Both the position numbers and the translations under genes were made by a program. The notes under the pieces are model-generated. The model saw nothing but the letters and a program-made list of their open reading frames with translations, was not told where the DNA came from and ran no database searches. 13,476 nucleotides of DNA from Desulfobacteraceae bacterium (GTDB lineage Bacteria > Desulfobacterota > Desulfobacteria > Desulfobacterales > ETH-SRB1), in the NCBI GenBank assembly GCA_030638305.1, contig DAOWEW010000121.1, positions 1 through 13,476 on the forward strand, given 5' to 3'. Position 1 is the stretch's first letter, and each line of letters begins with the position of its first letter. This document shows, one piece after another, positions 1 through 6,215 of this stretch.

Positions 1-108
1 ACAGTCACCTTCGGCTAATTTAAGAAAATTGTTTTCAGCCAAGGACAAGGTGTTAGAAAAAAGCATAAACAAGCAACTAATAATACTGACAAACACCTTT
101 TTTCTCAT
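1..108 (-). CDS. Secreted protein, N-terminal fragment (cut by window edge)
   Basis: An open frame starts with ATG at 108 and runs off the left edge, giving 36 residues. A Shine-Dalgarno GGAGG at 114-118 sits 5 nt before the ATG. The protein starts with MRKK, has a hydrophobic stretch (about residues 5-22) and a signal-peptidase I type site LSLA before ENN, so it is exported. The last visible residues are EGDC. With the 12-heme cytochrome gene 97 bp upstream on the same strand, that Cys could begin a CXXCH heme site and the protein could be another c-type cytochrome, but this is inference because the rest lies outside the window. Start and signal peptide are well supported; function is unknown. 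Confidence 0.7.
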   Translation of the reverse strand, partial: MRKKVFVSIISCLFMLFSNTLSLAENNFLKLAEGDC

Positions 109-142
109 CTGTGCCTCCAATGTATAGGGTTCATAAATTCAA

Positions 143-191
143 GGTTCAGGGTTGGTCAGGTTTTAACCTTTGAACCCCGAACCTTTGAACC
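143..191. repeat. Heptanucleotide repeat array 1 (intergenic)
   Basis: Seven consecutive 7-mers between the cytochrome stop and the next secreted gene can be read as GGTTCAG, GGTTGGT, CAGGTTT, TAACCTT, TGAACCC, CGAACCT, TTGAACC. The first half is GGTT-type and the second half AACC-type, so the array is also an imperfect inverted repeat able to form a hairpin in RNA from either strand. The same 7-nt period recurs at 4117-4173 and 9672-9734 with different base content. It may act as a weak transcript-end or stabilising hairpin for the cytochrome mRNA, but no T-tract supports a true terminator. Confidence 0.7.
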
Positions 192-205
192 TGATTAGTT
201 GATTT

Positions 206-1222
206 CTACTCTGCTAATGCATGAGGATTATTATGACAGTCAAGGCATAACGGGTATCGTTCATGCATAGAGGCACCATGCAAATCGGCACCGTGGCATC
301 CGTCACATTGCGTAATCGCCATATGTTCGCTTTCATGACATTCTATGCAACTCATTTCAGCATGAGCTTTCTTGCTTGATGCAAGGGCAGTGCCTACATT
401 TTCATGACAGCAAGCGCAGTAGTTATTGGGAATACCATCAGCATAATTGACTGCTTTGGGACTATGTGGTTTGTGACAAGCGAGACAATCAGCATGGGTC
501 ATTTCCTCAGCATGTGGAGTATGACAATCCGCACAGTTATTCCACTCACGGTGAACCGTGTGACATTCAGTACAATTCAAACCGGCATGTTCACTCGGCT
601 TTGCTTCCATTTCTTCACCTTGTGCAGGGTGGCATGAAAGGCAGGCAGAAACATTAATTTCACCGAACTCCATTTCAGTGGGATAATGCGGGTAATGACA
701 AGCGTTACAATTTTTGATGTTATAATGCTCTGCATCTCCAGGATCATGACACATTTCACATGTCGGAATCGGATCGTTTCCCAGTGGTGGATGTTCCAGG
801 TGACATTCGTTGCAACCGATTGACTGGTGCAATCCGCCACGTTCGTTGATATCTTTGACAGCATATGGATGACATTTTGCACAGTCCTTATCTTCTAATG
901 GAACTATATCAAAATCGACCGGTTTAACCTCAACTGCCGGTGTTGGCGCTATTGCCGGTGCTATTGCGAGCGCTGGCACTGGTACTGATGCTGGTTCCGG
1001 TTCAGCTTCAACAGTTGGTTCAACTTTCGCTACAGGTTCCGGTTTATGTTTTGCAACGGGTTCCGGTTTATGTTCCGCAGCAGATTCTATTTTATGTTCT
1101 GCTGCAGGTTCCGACAGAGCTTTTTCTGCAGGAGTTGTTTTGATTATGGTCAAAAACCAGATACCAAAAATAAGTAGCACTATTATAAAACCTATCGTAA
1201 TGATACAATTCTTTTTTTCCAT
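206..1222 (-). CDS. Membrane-anchored dodecaheme c-type cytochrome
   Basis: A 338-residue protein with three parts. Residues 6-27 are a single hydrophobic anchor. Residues 28-110 are a Pro/Glu/Lys/Ala-rich low-complexity linker containing an 8-residue repeat of the type (A/V)A(E/K)HKPEP. Residues 114-330 hold twelve CXXCH heme c sites, with Cys at 114, 137, 155, 172, 194, 217, 230, 246, 269, 292, 306 and 326. Many extra His residues can serve as distal ligands, as in cytochrome c3-type multihemes. It should lie in the periplasm, tethered to the inner membrane, and pass electrons between membrane quinol or periplasmic donors and other carriers. The ATG at 1222 follows a purine-rich stretch with AGGA and GGGAG. 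A promoter is seen at 1286-1314. The redox partner is unknown; the truncated secreted protein downstream may be one. Confidence 0.93.
   Translation of the reverse strand: MEKKNCIITIGFIIVLLIFGIWFLTIIKTTPAEKALSEPAAEHKIESAAEHKPEPVAKHKPEPVAKVEPTVEAEPEPASVPVPALAIAPAIAPTPAVEVKPVDFDIVPLEDKDCAKCHPYAVKDINERGGLHQSIGCNECHLEHPPLGNDPIPTCEMCHDPGDAEHYNIKNCNACHYPHYPTEMEFGEINVSACLSCHPAQGEEMEAKPSEHAGLNCTECHTVHREWNNCADCHTPHAEEMTHADCLACHKPHSPKAVNYADGIPNNYCACCHENVGTALASSKKAHAEMSCIECHESEHMAITQCDGCHGADLHGASMHERYPLCLDCHNNPHALAE
1037..1108. repeat. 24-bp in-frame tandem repeat in cytochrome linker
   Basis: Three 24-bp units (1037-1060, 1061-1084, 1085-1108). The first two begin identically with TTCCGGTTTATGTT and the third has diverged. 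They encode the eight-residue repeats AAEHKIES, AAEHKPEP and VAKHKPEP of the cytochrome linker. Copy number could vary between strains and so change the spacer length. Confidence 0.75.
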
Positions 1223-1253
1223 TTCCTGTCTCCCTTATTCACTTTTTTGTAAA

Positions 1254-1271
1254 ACAGAGGATTCCCTCTGT
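1254..1271 (-). promoter_or_regulatory. Short hairpin in the cytochrome leader / weak terminator of the nik operon
   Basis: A perfect 7-bp stem (1254-1260 with 1265-1271; ACAGAGG and CCTCTGT) with a 4-nt loop. In the minus-strand transcript it is followed by a short TTTT. It lies just after the predicted cytochrome start site and 120 bp past the end of the ATPase gene. It could end the nik operon transcript or be a 5'-leader hairpin of the cytochrome mRNA. The T-tract is too short to be sure. Confidence 0.4.
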
Positions 1272-1285
1272 AAATAAATTTTTTT

Positions 1286-1314
1286 ATTATACTATTCATT
1301 ATAATTTTTTACAA
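1286..1314 (-). promoter_or_regulatory. Sigma70-type promoter for the dodecaheme cytochrome
   Basis: On the minus strand a consensus -10 TATAAT (1286-1291) is preceded by exactly 17 nt and a -35 TTGTAA (1309-1314, 4 of 6 consensus bases). The expected start near 1279 gives a leader of about 57 nt containing the hairpin at 1254-1271. The surroundings are very AT-rich, so chance matches are possible. Confidence 0.6.
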
Positions 1315-1391
1315 TAAATTTATTTAGAAAGCGCAAAAATATGAGAATGAGAATAGATCAAACTTGAGGTTAGGAACATGGGAAGGAGATG

Positions 1392-2120
1392 TTACTTGTG
1401 CTTATGGAAAGTTGACCCATGGGGATGAACATGAGCATGCCGGTGAAAATGGACATCATCATCAAAAATGATTTTGCCATTTTTTATTGTATAAATTAAA
1501 TCTGTTATTTCAGAGAGCACATCAAGTTCATGGGATATGAGAATATATGAAAGATCAAGTTCAGACAGAATTTTTGTTATCTTTGTCTTTGTTTTTTCGT
1601 CAAGCCCTGTAGTCGGCTCGTCAAGAAGCAGTATTTCCGGTTCCATGGCAAGGATTGTGGCCAGAGATACCAGTCTTTTTTCCCCACCGGACAGTTTGTA
1701 GGTAACCCTGTCCTCAAATCCGGCAAGACCAAGAAAGTCCAGAGTTTTACGTGCGATATCAATAGCTTCATCACGAGATTTGCCAAAGTTTAAAGGGCCG
1801 AAGGCAACGTCTTCCAGCACAGTAGGGCTGAAAAGCTGATCATCTGCATCCTGAAAAAGCAAGCCTATTTTCCGGCGTACGTTTACGAAGTCTTTTTCTT
1901 TTTTTGCGGTTTTGCCGAAAATTTCTATTTTTCCTGACACAGGTTTTAATAAGCCCATTATTATGTGAAAAAGCGTGGTTTTTCCACTGCCGTTAGTGCC
2001 TATAAGACCGATTTTTTCATTTCTTGAAAACTGAAAATTTAAATTATCAAGAACCTTAGGACCGTCAGGATAGCTGAAAGATATATCTATCAGGTTTATT
2101 ATTAGGTTGTTGCTGTCCAC
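1392..2120 (-). CDS. nikO: ECF nickel/cobalt transporter ATPase (NikO/CbiO) with His-rich C-terminus
   Basis: A 242-residue ABC ATPase that powers metal import with the T and S components encoded just upstream. Visible motifs: Walker A GTNGSGKTT (41-49), Q-loop Gln90, signature LSGGE (143-147), Walker B ILLLDE (163-168) and switch His197. The family ends near residue 222. Here a further tail contains eight His in the last 19 residues in an HxH pattern (His224, 226, 228, 230, 232, 234, 239, 241), which looks like a Ni/Co-binding extension. The start is GTG at 2120, overlapping the end of the EcfT gene by 19 bp, with GGGGG upstream, so translation is probably coupled. It is the last gene of the nikMLQO operon. 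Nickel rather than cobalt is favoured because the partner is NikL-like and no CbiN is present, but the metal is not proven. Confidence 0.93.
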   Translation of the reverse strand: MDSNNLIINLIDISFSYPDGPKVLDNLNFQFSRNEKIGLIGTNGSGKTTLFHIIMGLLKPVSGKIEIFGKTAKKEKDFVNVRRKIGLLFQDADDQLFSPTVLEDVAFGPLNFGKSRDEAIDIARKTLDFLGLAGFEDRVTYKLSGGEKRLVSLATILAMEPEILLLDEPTTGLDEKTKTKITKILSELDLSYILISHELDVLSEITDLIYTIKNGKIIFDDDVHFHRHAHVHPHGSTFHKHK

Positions 2121-2860
2121 TCCATTACCCCCAGAAAAACAAAAACCAAAACCATAAAAGCAATAGAGACAGCGTCAATTTTTTTAAAAGAAAAAATTTT
2201 AAGAATGTAAAAATTGCCCTTAAAACCTCGGCACAGCATGGCATTACGTACTCTTTGCATGCGGTCGAAGCTTTTTATCAAAAGCATGCCGACTATATAA
2301 GCAAAGGTTTTATACGTATGCAAATTTGTTCCGGGCCTGAATCCTCTTATTTTTATGGCATTTATTAAGCGGCTATATTCTTTGTCCATGACATGAATAT
2401 AACGGTATGTGAAGAAAAAAAGATGCACCAGTTTTTTGGAAATTTTTAATTCAAGCAGAGCATGTCCAAGTGTAAAGATTGGAGTTGAGGCTATAAGCGA
2501 GATCAGCATCAGCATCATGGCATTAGATTTGATGCTTATGCGACAAGCATATATTAATCCTTCATGAGTTACTGCAAGCGGGCCGATATTAAACAAAGGT
2601 TTTCCTTCAATAGTAAAAGGAAGAAAAAACCAGAGGAAAAGTATCATCACATTTACCGGTACAAGACGTCTGAAAATTTCTTTTAAGGGTATTCCGGCAA
2701 TAAGAACAATACCGAGAGAAATAATAAGAGCTGACAAAAGAACCGGCAAACTGTTTGATACAGCCAAAACAATAGAGAAAAAAAACACCTCAATTATCTT
2801 AACTCTGGGATCAAGGCGCTTAATCAGCGAATTGATGCCTGTTAATTCTTCAATTGCCAC
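2102..2860 (-). CDS. nikQ: ECF transporter transmembrane component EcfT (NikQ/CbiQ)
   Basis: Integral membrane coupling protein joining the ATPase to the substrate-binding NikM. With the chosen GTG start it is 252 residues, the usual length. The N-terminus reads into the LIKRLDPRVK segment typical of CbiQ. Four or more hydrophobic segments follow, then a long cytoplasmic helical region with the two EcfT Arg-Gly signatures (IRG at 171-173 and CRG at 210-212) that contact the ATPase, and a C-terminal hydrophobic helix. The frame is open upstream to a TTG at 2917, but that would overlap the nikL-like gene by 68 bp and add an untypical 19-residue leader. GTG at 2860 overlaps it by only 11 bp. Neither start has a strong Shine-Dalgarno, suggesting coupling to the upstream gene. 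Confidence 0.9.
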   Translation of the reverse strand: MAIEELTGINSLIKRLDPRVKIIEVFFFSIVLAVSNSLPVLLSALIISLGIVLIAGIPLKEIFRRLVPVNVMILFLWFFLPFTIEGKPLFNIGPLAVTHEGLIYACRISIKSNAMMLMLISLIASTPIFTLGHALLELKISKKLVHLFFFTYRYIHVMDKEYSRLINAIKIRGFRPGTNLHTYKTFAYIVGMLLIKSFDRMQRVRNAMLCRGFKGNFYILKIFSFKKIDAVSIAFMVLVFVFLGVMEWTATT

Positions 2861-3506
2861 TATTATAATTTTTTTTTCTGCGGCTTGTAAAATACATGGC
2901 AACGCCGACAAGGCCAAAAATATAACCTGTTCCGCCTATTATTTCAGTTAGACTGGGGTCGTCTCTGTATGAATCAGCCAGCATATTCATAATAGGCGAC
3001 AGCTTTTTGTCCAGAGATTCATCTATCAGCTTTTTTATTTCCTGTTTTGAAATTCCACGGACTTCGGAAAGAGCAGCAGGATTGCTGCCTGAGGTAATTG
3101 TTGGTGACTGTGAGGATGATTCATAATAATTTTTTATACCTGATTCGGAATTACCATCTGAGGTTTGAATACCTGCTGTTATTTCTTCAAGCGGTATTGT
3201 CCATGCAGCCATATGACCCATGGAGGCTTTCAAAACAACCTTAAGAGCGGTTTCTTGTGGTATTTTAAACACAAACCTTCCTTTGTCATCTGTTTTTCCT
3301 TCGAGAAGTTTGTTTTCATCCAAATCGTAAACAATTACAGAAGCTCCTTTCGCTCTTTTGCCCCCGCTGAACTTGCTTTGAGTATAAACAGTATCGCCTT
3401 CAATCCAGGCAAATATTGTTACTTTGTGAGCAAATGCCGGTGTGTCAGAAAAAATAAAAAGGCTCAGGAAGAAAAAATATATAAGCAATCGTCTGCAATC
3501 AGACAT
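2850..3506 (-). CDS. NikL-like accessory protein of nickel ECF transporter
   Basis: A 218-residue exported, membrane-anchored protein. Residues 1-26 form a signal peptide ending TPAFA, so the mature protein would begin with His27 (HKV). Residues 27-105 look like a beta-sandwich of the carboxypeptidase-regulatory/transthyretin kind (a GASVIVYDLDENK strand, then TDDKGRFVFKIP). Next is a Ser-rich and charged linker (about 115-185), and finally a C-terminal membrane helix GTGYIFGLVGVAMYF followed by RRKK. This architecture matches NikL, the extra component that replaces CbiN in some nickel ECF systems. The start has a strong GGAGGG 5 nt upstream. The ATG overlaps the nikM stop by 8 bp, and the gene lies between nikM and nikQ, which supports the role. 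Family assignment is from architecture and context. Confidence 0.8.
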   Translation of the reverse strand: MSDCRRLLIYFFFLSLFIFSDTPAFAHKVTIFAWIEGDTVYTQSKFSGGKRAKGASVIVYDLDENKLLEGKTDDKGRFVFKIPQETALKVVLKASMGHMAAWTIPLEEITAGIQTSDGNSESGIKNYYESSSQSPTITSGSNPAALSEVRGISKQEIKKLIDESLDKKLSPIMNMLADSYRDDPSLTEIIGGTGYIFGLVGVAMYFTSRRKKNYNSGN

Positions 3507-4110
3507 ATAAACCCTCCAGAAGTTCCGGCCTGAGCTTTTTTAAAAACAGGGCACAGATTGCAGTCAATGTGCCTTCGAGCAGCATTACAGGAAGATGTGC
3601 TGCAACCATCAGTTTTGCTGCGGGCAGGAATGCTTCACCACTTAGATACAGGGAAAATCCAACCAGCATTCCTGCAAAAAGAACAGCGCAGGAACCTGCT
3701 GAAAATGCTGTAATTATAAATATCAGCCGGCCTGAGCTTTTTTTTACTCCCCAACCAAACAGGTAGTAGCCTGTTACAGCAGGAAGAGCCATGTTCAGTG
3801 TGTTAATGCCAAGGGTTGTAATTCCTCCGAACTGGAAAAGAAGCGCTTGAAGCGTCAGACCGACCAGAATGGCCGGAAATGCTTTCCAGCCCAGAATGAG
3901 TCCCAGCATACCATTCAATACAAGATGTACGGAAGCGGGACCAATGGGCAGGTGTATAAGGGAAGCAACAAAAAAACCTGCTGTAAGGATACCAATATAT
4001 GGAATTTCTTCGTAATCTATATTTTTCAGCCCAATTCCAACGCCAATTGCTGTAAGGGCTGCGCCCCCAGCCAGAATGGCCGGGGATAATACGCCTTCAG
4101 AGATATGCAT
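3499..4110 (-). CDS. nikM: ECF nickel/cobalt transporter substrate-binding membrane protein (NikM/CbiM)
   Basis: A 203-residue multispanning membrane protein that captures the metal ion. It begins MHISEGVLSP. In the CbiM/NikM family the amino group of Met1 and the invariant His2 form part of the square-planar metal site, which fixes this start codon. Further conserved elements are HLPIGPASVHLVLNG (His53, His62), which supplies another metal ligand in the family, and a series of hydrophobic helices. It is the first gene of a tight four-gene operon with nikL-like, nikQ and nikO. Unusually there is no Shine-Dalgarno: the ATG follows ACAAAC and a heptamer-repeat hairpin (4117-4173). Nickel versus cobalt cannot be decided from sequence alone. 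Confidence 0.94.
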   Translation of the reverse strand: MHISEGVLSPAILAGGAALTAIGVGIGLKNIDYEEIPYIGILTAGFFVASLIHLPIGPASVHLVLNGMLGLILGWKAFPAILVGLTLQALLFQFGGITTLGINTLNMALPAVTGYYLFGWGVKKSSGRLIFIITAFSAGSCAVLFAGMLVGFSLYLSGEAFLPAAKLMVAAHLPVMLLEGTLTAICALFLKKLRPELLEGLYV

Positions 4111-4116
4111 GTTTGT

Positions 4117-4173
4117 GACGGTTTAACGGTTGACGGTTGACGGTTCACGGTTGAACCGTAAACCGTCAACAGT
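4117..4173. repeat. Heptanucleotide repeat array 2 upstream of nikM
   Basis: On the plus strand: GACGGTT (4117-4123), one extra T, AACGGTT, GACGGTT, GACGGTT, CACGGTT, then GAACCGT, AAACCGT, CAACAGT. The outer parts (4117-4131 and 4153-4166) are near-perfect inverted repeats with one bulge, so nikM mRNA can form a long hairpin whose 3' arm ends only 6 nt before the AUG. The array occupies the place where a ribosome site would be expected. Confidence 0.8.
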
Positions 4174-4183
4174 TACAAATATC

Positions 4184-4202
4184 CCTGCTTGCTGTAAGCA
4201 GG
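4184..4202. promoter_or_regulatory. Hairpin between porin gene and nikM
   Basis: A perfect 7-bp inverted repeat (CCTGCTT at 4184-4190, AAGCAGG at 4196-4202) with a 5-nt loop, 33 bp beyond the porin stop codon. No T-run follows on the minus strand, so it is more likely an mRNA 3'-end or processing hairpin than a strong terminator. It may uncouple porin from transporter expression. Confidence 0.45.
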
Positions 4203-4235
4203 TTGGTGTTTTTGTGGCTGAACTATTCGCATATT

Positions 4236-5243
4236 TTAGAATTCTATAGCAAGCTGTGCGGTTATGATATCAATGTCATCATCATGTTCAAAGTTATCGT
4301 GGAGATACTCAAGGCCCAATGATGTACTTTCAAAAAGGCCGTATGTAATGGCAGCACCATACCGATTTTCCGGCAGAACATCATCGCAATCATCACTTTC
4401 CGCATAATGCACTGCAATTTCAAGATCATCAATAATTCCGACAGCCAGTTCAGCATACCATGTTGATGGTTTTAATTCCTGCGTGATGCTAAAGTCGATA
4501 CCTGCAAACTCATCAGCGGCTGTTAAGTATTCTGCGTTAAAGAAAAATTTGTCTAAAACAGAAATTGATACAAATGCACTATACCCCGGAACATAGTCTT
4601 TGATAGTTGCACCAATTGCGTCCTGCAGAGAATCACTGTCTCCAATGTTTGATATGTAAGATGCACCTGCTGTTAAACCAAAATCGGCAACAGTGTTTTC
4701 CGGAAGGGTAAATACTGCGCTGACAACATAACTCTCTATTTCATTATCTTTCTCATCAACATCTCCGTTAAAAATACCTGCGGAAATGTCTATCAAGTCA
4801 GTTGCAAAGCCGGCAACAACAGCGCTTTCCCTTGTTTCACCAAGTTCCAACGTCACAGGATCGCTGATCATATGGCTTTCAAAATTTCCAAACGGAAGAT
4901 ACATTTGCCCCGCGTTCAGGTAAAGAGGTACCACATCCTCACCATTAATTGAGATAATTGCTTCATCAACGTCAAAAGGTGTATCATCTTCTTCATATAA
5001 AAAGAGAATATGGCCGGAAACATGTTTTGCAATCTGTGCATCAATTCCGACTTCAACAGTTGCAACAACTATATCACTCGAATCCCCGCCATTTTTTGCA
5101 TAACCTGCTTCAACTTCGATGACTCCGCTGAGTGTTATATTTTCACTTAGACTGTCCAGCACGCCATTTTCGGCATAAACTGAAGAAAATCCCGAAAATA
5201 CCAATCCAAAGACCAACATAACAATAATTACATAGTTTTTCAT
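4236..5243 (-). CDS. Outer-membrane beta-barrel porin, LbtU-type
   Basis: A 335-residue protein with a signal peptide (MKNYVIIV to SVYA, about 24 residues). Alternating amphipathic strands follow and the C-terminal residue is Phe (LAIEF), the usual outer-membrane barrel ending. The strand pattern (LSGVIEVEAGY, then VEVGIDAQIAKHVSGHILF) and length resemble proteins annotated as LbtU-family siderophore porins. Several acidic predicted loops are seen (DDCDD, DNFEHDDDID). The frame is open to an ATG at 5288, but the ATG at 5243 has AAAGGA 8 nt upstream and begins a proper signal peptide, so it is preferred. It lies between nikK and nikM on the same strand, suggesting passage of nickel, cobalt or a chelate across the outer membrane. 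This substrate is inference; the family name alone does not prove siderophore transport. Confidence 0.8.
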   Translation of the reverse strand: MKNYVIIVMLVFGLVFSGFSSVYAENGVLDSLSENITLSGVIEVEAGYAKNGGDSSDIVVATVEVGIDAQIAKHVSGHILFLYEEDDTPFDVDEAIISINGEDVVPLYLNAGQMYLPFGNFESHMISDPVTLELGETRESAVVAGFATDLIDISAGIFNGDVDEKDNEIESYVVSAVFTLPENTVADFGLTAGASYISNIGDSDSLQDAIGATIKDYVPGYSAFVSISVLDKFFFNAEYLTAADEFAGIDFSITQELKPSTWYAELAVGIIDDLEIAVHYAESDDCDDVLPENRYGAAITYGLFESTSLGLEYLHDNFEHDDDIDIITAQLAIEF

Positions 5244-5332
5244 TTGATTTTTCCTTTCTTTTTTGATGATTGCGGTTACGTTACTCATGTGTTTAAGGAT
5301 TTACTGTGTTTTGTTAATGAGTTGATGGTTAT

Positions 5333-5361
5333 AAAAAAAACGTCCTAAATTAATTCGGACG
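5333..5361 (-). terminator. Rho-independent terminator between nikK and porin gene
   Basis: On the minus strand a stem CGTCC/GGACG (5357-5361 with 5341-5345), with two more A-T pairs past a mismatch, is followed directly by eight T (5333-5340). It lies about 80 bp after the nikK stop and 90 bp before the porin start. It either ends nikK transcription or is the expression platform of a leader regulating the porin and nikMLQO genes. Confidence 0.7.
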
Positions 5362-5435
5362 GGGTAAACCCGCAGATAAAAATTAAATCATTCGGAAAGA
5401 CTCGTGTATCCCGACGAAGTCTGCTGCCGGGCACC
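5359..5435 (-). promoter_or_regulatory. Candidate structured leader RNA upstream of the porin-nikMLQO genes
   Basis: Minus-strand RNA immediately before the terminator can form several helices by eye. One is a hairpin GACTTCGT/ACGAGTC (5414-5421 with 5399-5405, one bulged T, loop CGGGATAC). Another is a long-range helix of CCC plus GCAGA (5429-5431, 5420-5424) with TCTGCGGG (5369-5376). A local GCGGGTTTACCCCG hairpin (about 5360-5372) competes for the same GGG and shares bases with the terminator stem. Mutually exclusive pairings feeding into a terminator are typical of attenuators or riboswitches. It does not match the cobalamin, NiCo or c-di-GMP-I consensus as I know them. Pairings are hand-derived, so confidence is limited. 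Confidence 0.35.
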
Positions 5436-5441
5436 AAATAG

Positions 5442-6215
5442 CTATTTCATATCAATAAACTCAACCCAGATAACAGCTCCAAGCTCAATATCCTTGTCTT
5501 CTCCGTTGTGTTTTATTTTGGCGTCGGAAGTGTTTAGTGCAGCAAAGCCCCACCATCCGGCTTGTGGTGCAGCATAGGTAAAAACACCATTCTGATCGGC
5601 TTTGACAGTCTGAGTTACCATGTAATCAGTCGGAGCGCTGTATTTTCCATTTTTGTTATAATATTCGACTTCAACTTCAGCATATGGTACAGGCTTTCCA
5701 TCCAGTTTGACTATTCCCTGAAATACATTGCCAGTATATAATCCATAAGGTTTGGATAGAGGGACTATCTCGGTTTTAAAACCAATTTCCTCATCCCAGC
5801 CCTCATCATCGCCAAAAGCAGTAACCACAGCTTTTGTATAATGAACTATATAACAATCTTCTGCCGGTTCCCAGTATGGTTGAGGTTCCATGTAAAACAT
5901 GTAAACCCCGGGCCTTTTAATCTTATAATCTGCAGTCCAGGCCTGATGTCCTTTAACATCGGCTGGTTTAAGAGATTTGATTAAATTGGTTTTTTCCCCA
6001 TTTATGCAAACACCGAACTCTGCCGGCTTTGAAAGATCCATTCCATGGCCTTCAAATGGATGCCAGAACTTAAGATCAATTTTTATATTGGTATTTTCTC
6101 CTTGCATTACCATCTGATCTGAAGGTATGACCATGCCAAAATGAGCTGAAACAGGACTGGCGATTAGAACAATAAATAATACAACTGCAAAATAATTTAA
6201 AAAAGATTTATTCAT
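5442..6215 (-). CDS. Periplasmic DUF4198 protein, NikK-like nickel uptake component
   Basis: A 257-residue exported protein. The signal peptide ends SPVSA, so the mature chain would begin with His25 (HFGMVIP), a position where DUF4198 proteins keep a His. An early [10 protein letters not shown] motif (His52, His57) could add metal ligands. Further on are beta-rich segments including [37 protein letters not shown] and a C-terminal IWVEFIDMK strand. DUF4198 includes NikK, the periplasmic accessory protein of NikKMLQO nickel transporters, and nikMLQO genes follow on the same strand. The start chosen is ATG 6215 with a strong AAAGGAGGG (6224-6232) 8 nt upstream. An in-frame ATG at 6248 would place that ribosome site inside the gene. 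Exact metal and mechanism are inferred. Confidence 0.82.
   Translation of the reverse strand: MNKSFLNYFAVVLFIVLIASPVSAHFGMVIPSDQMVMQGENTNIKIDLKFWHPFEGHGMDLSKPAEFGVCINGEKTNLIKSLKPADVKGHQAWTADYKIKRPGVYMFYMEPQPYWEPAEDCYIVHYTKAVVTAFGDDEGWDEEIGFKTEIVPLSKPYGLYTGNVFQGIVKLDGKPVPYAEVEVEYYNKNGKYSAPTDYMVTQTVKADQNGVFTYAAPQAGWWGFAALNTSDAKIKHNGEDKDIELGAVIWVEFIDMK

Noticed and set aside
143..191. CRISPR or mobile-element end at the heptamer arrays
   Set aside because: The units are only 7 nt, contiguous without spacers, and no transposase, integrase or terminal inverted repeats of an IS are present.
404..657. Overlapping plus-strand open frames opposite the cytochrome gene
   Set aside because: They are antisense shadows of a strongly patterned Cys/His-rich coding sequence, with no ribosome site and no protein-like domain; the minus-strand frame has twelve heme motifs.
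2861..2917. Longer EcfT start at TTG 2917
   Set aside because: It would overlap the nikL-like gene by 68 bp and add 19 residues not seen in the family; GTG 2860 gives a normal N-terminus with an 11-bp overlap.
5244..5288. Longer porin start at ATG 5288
   Set aside because: It adds a charged leader before the signal peptide and places the AAAGGA ribosome site inside the gene; ATG 5243 is better on both counts.
5333..5435. Cobalamin, NiCo or c-di-GMP-I riboswitch in the leader before the porin gene
   Set aside because: I looked for the B12-box, the NiCo core and the GEMM core on both strands and saw none, so the element is reported only as an unassigned structure.
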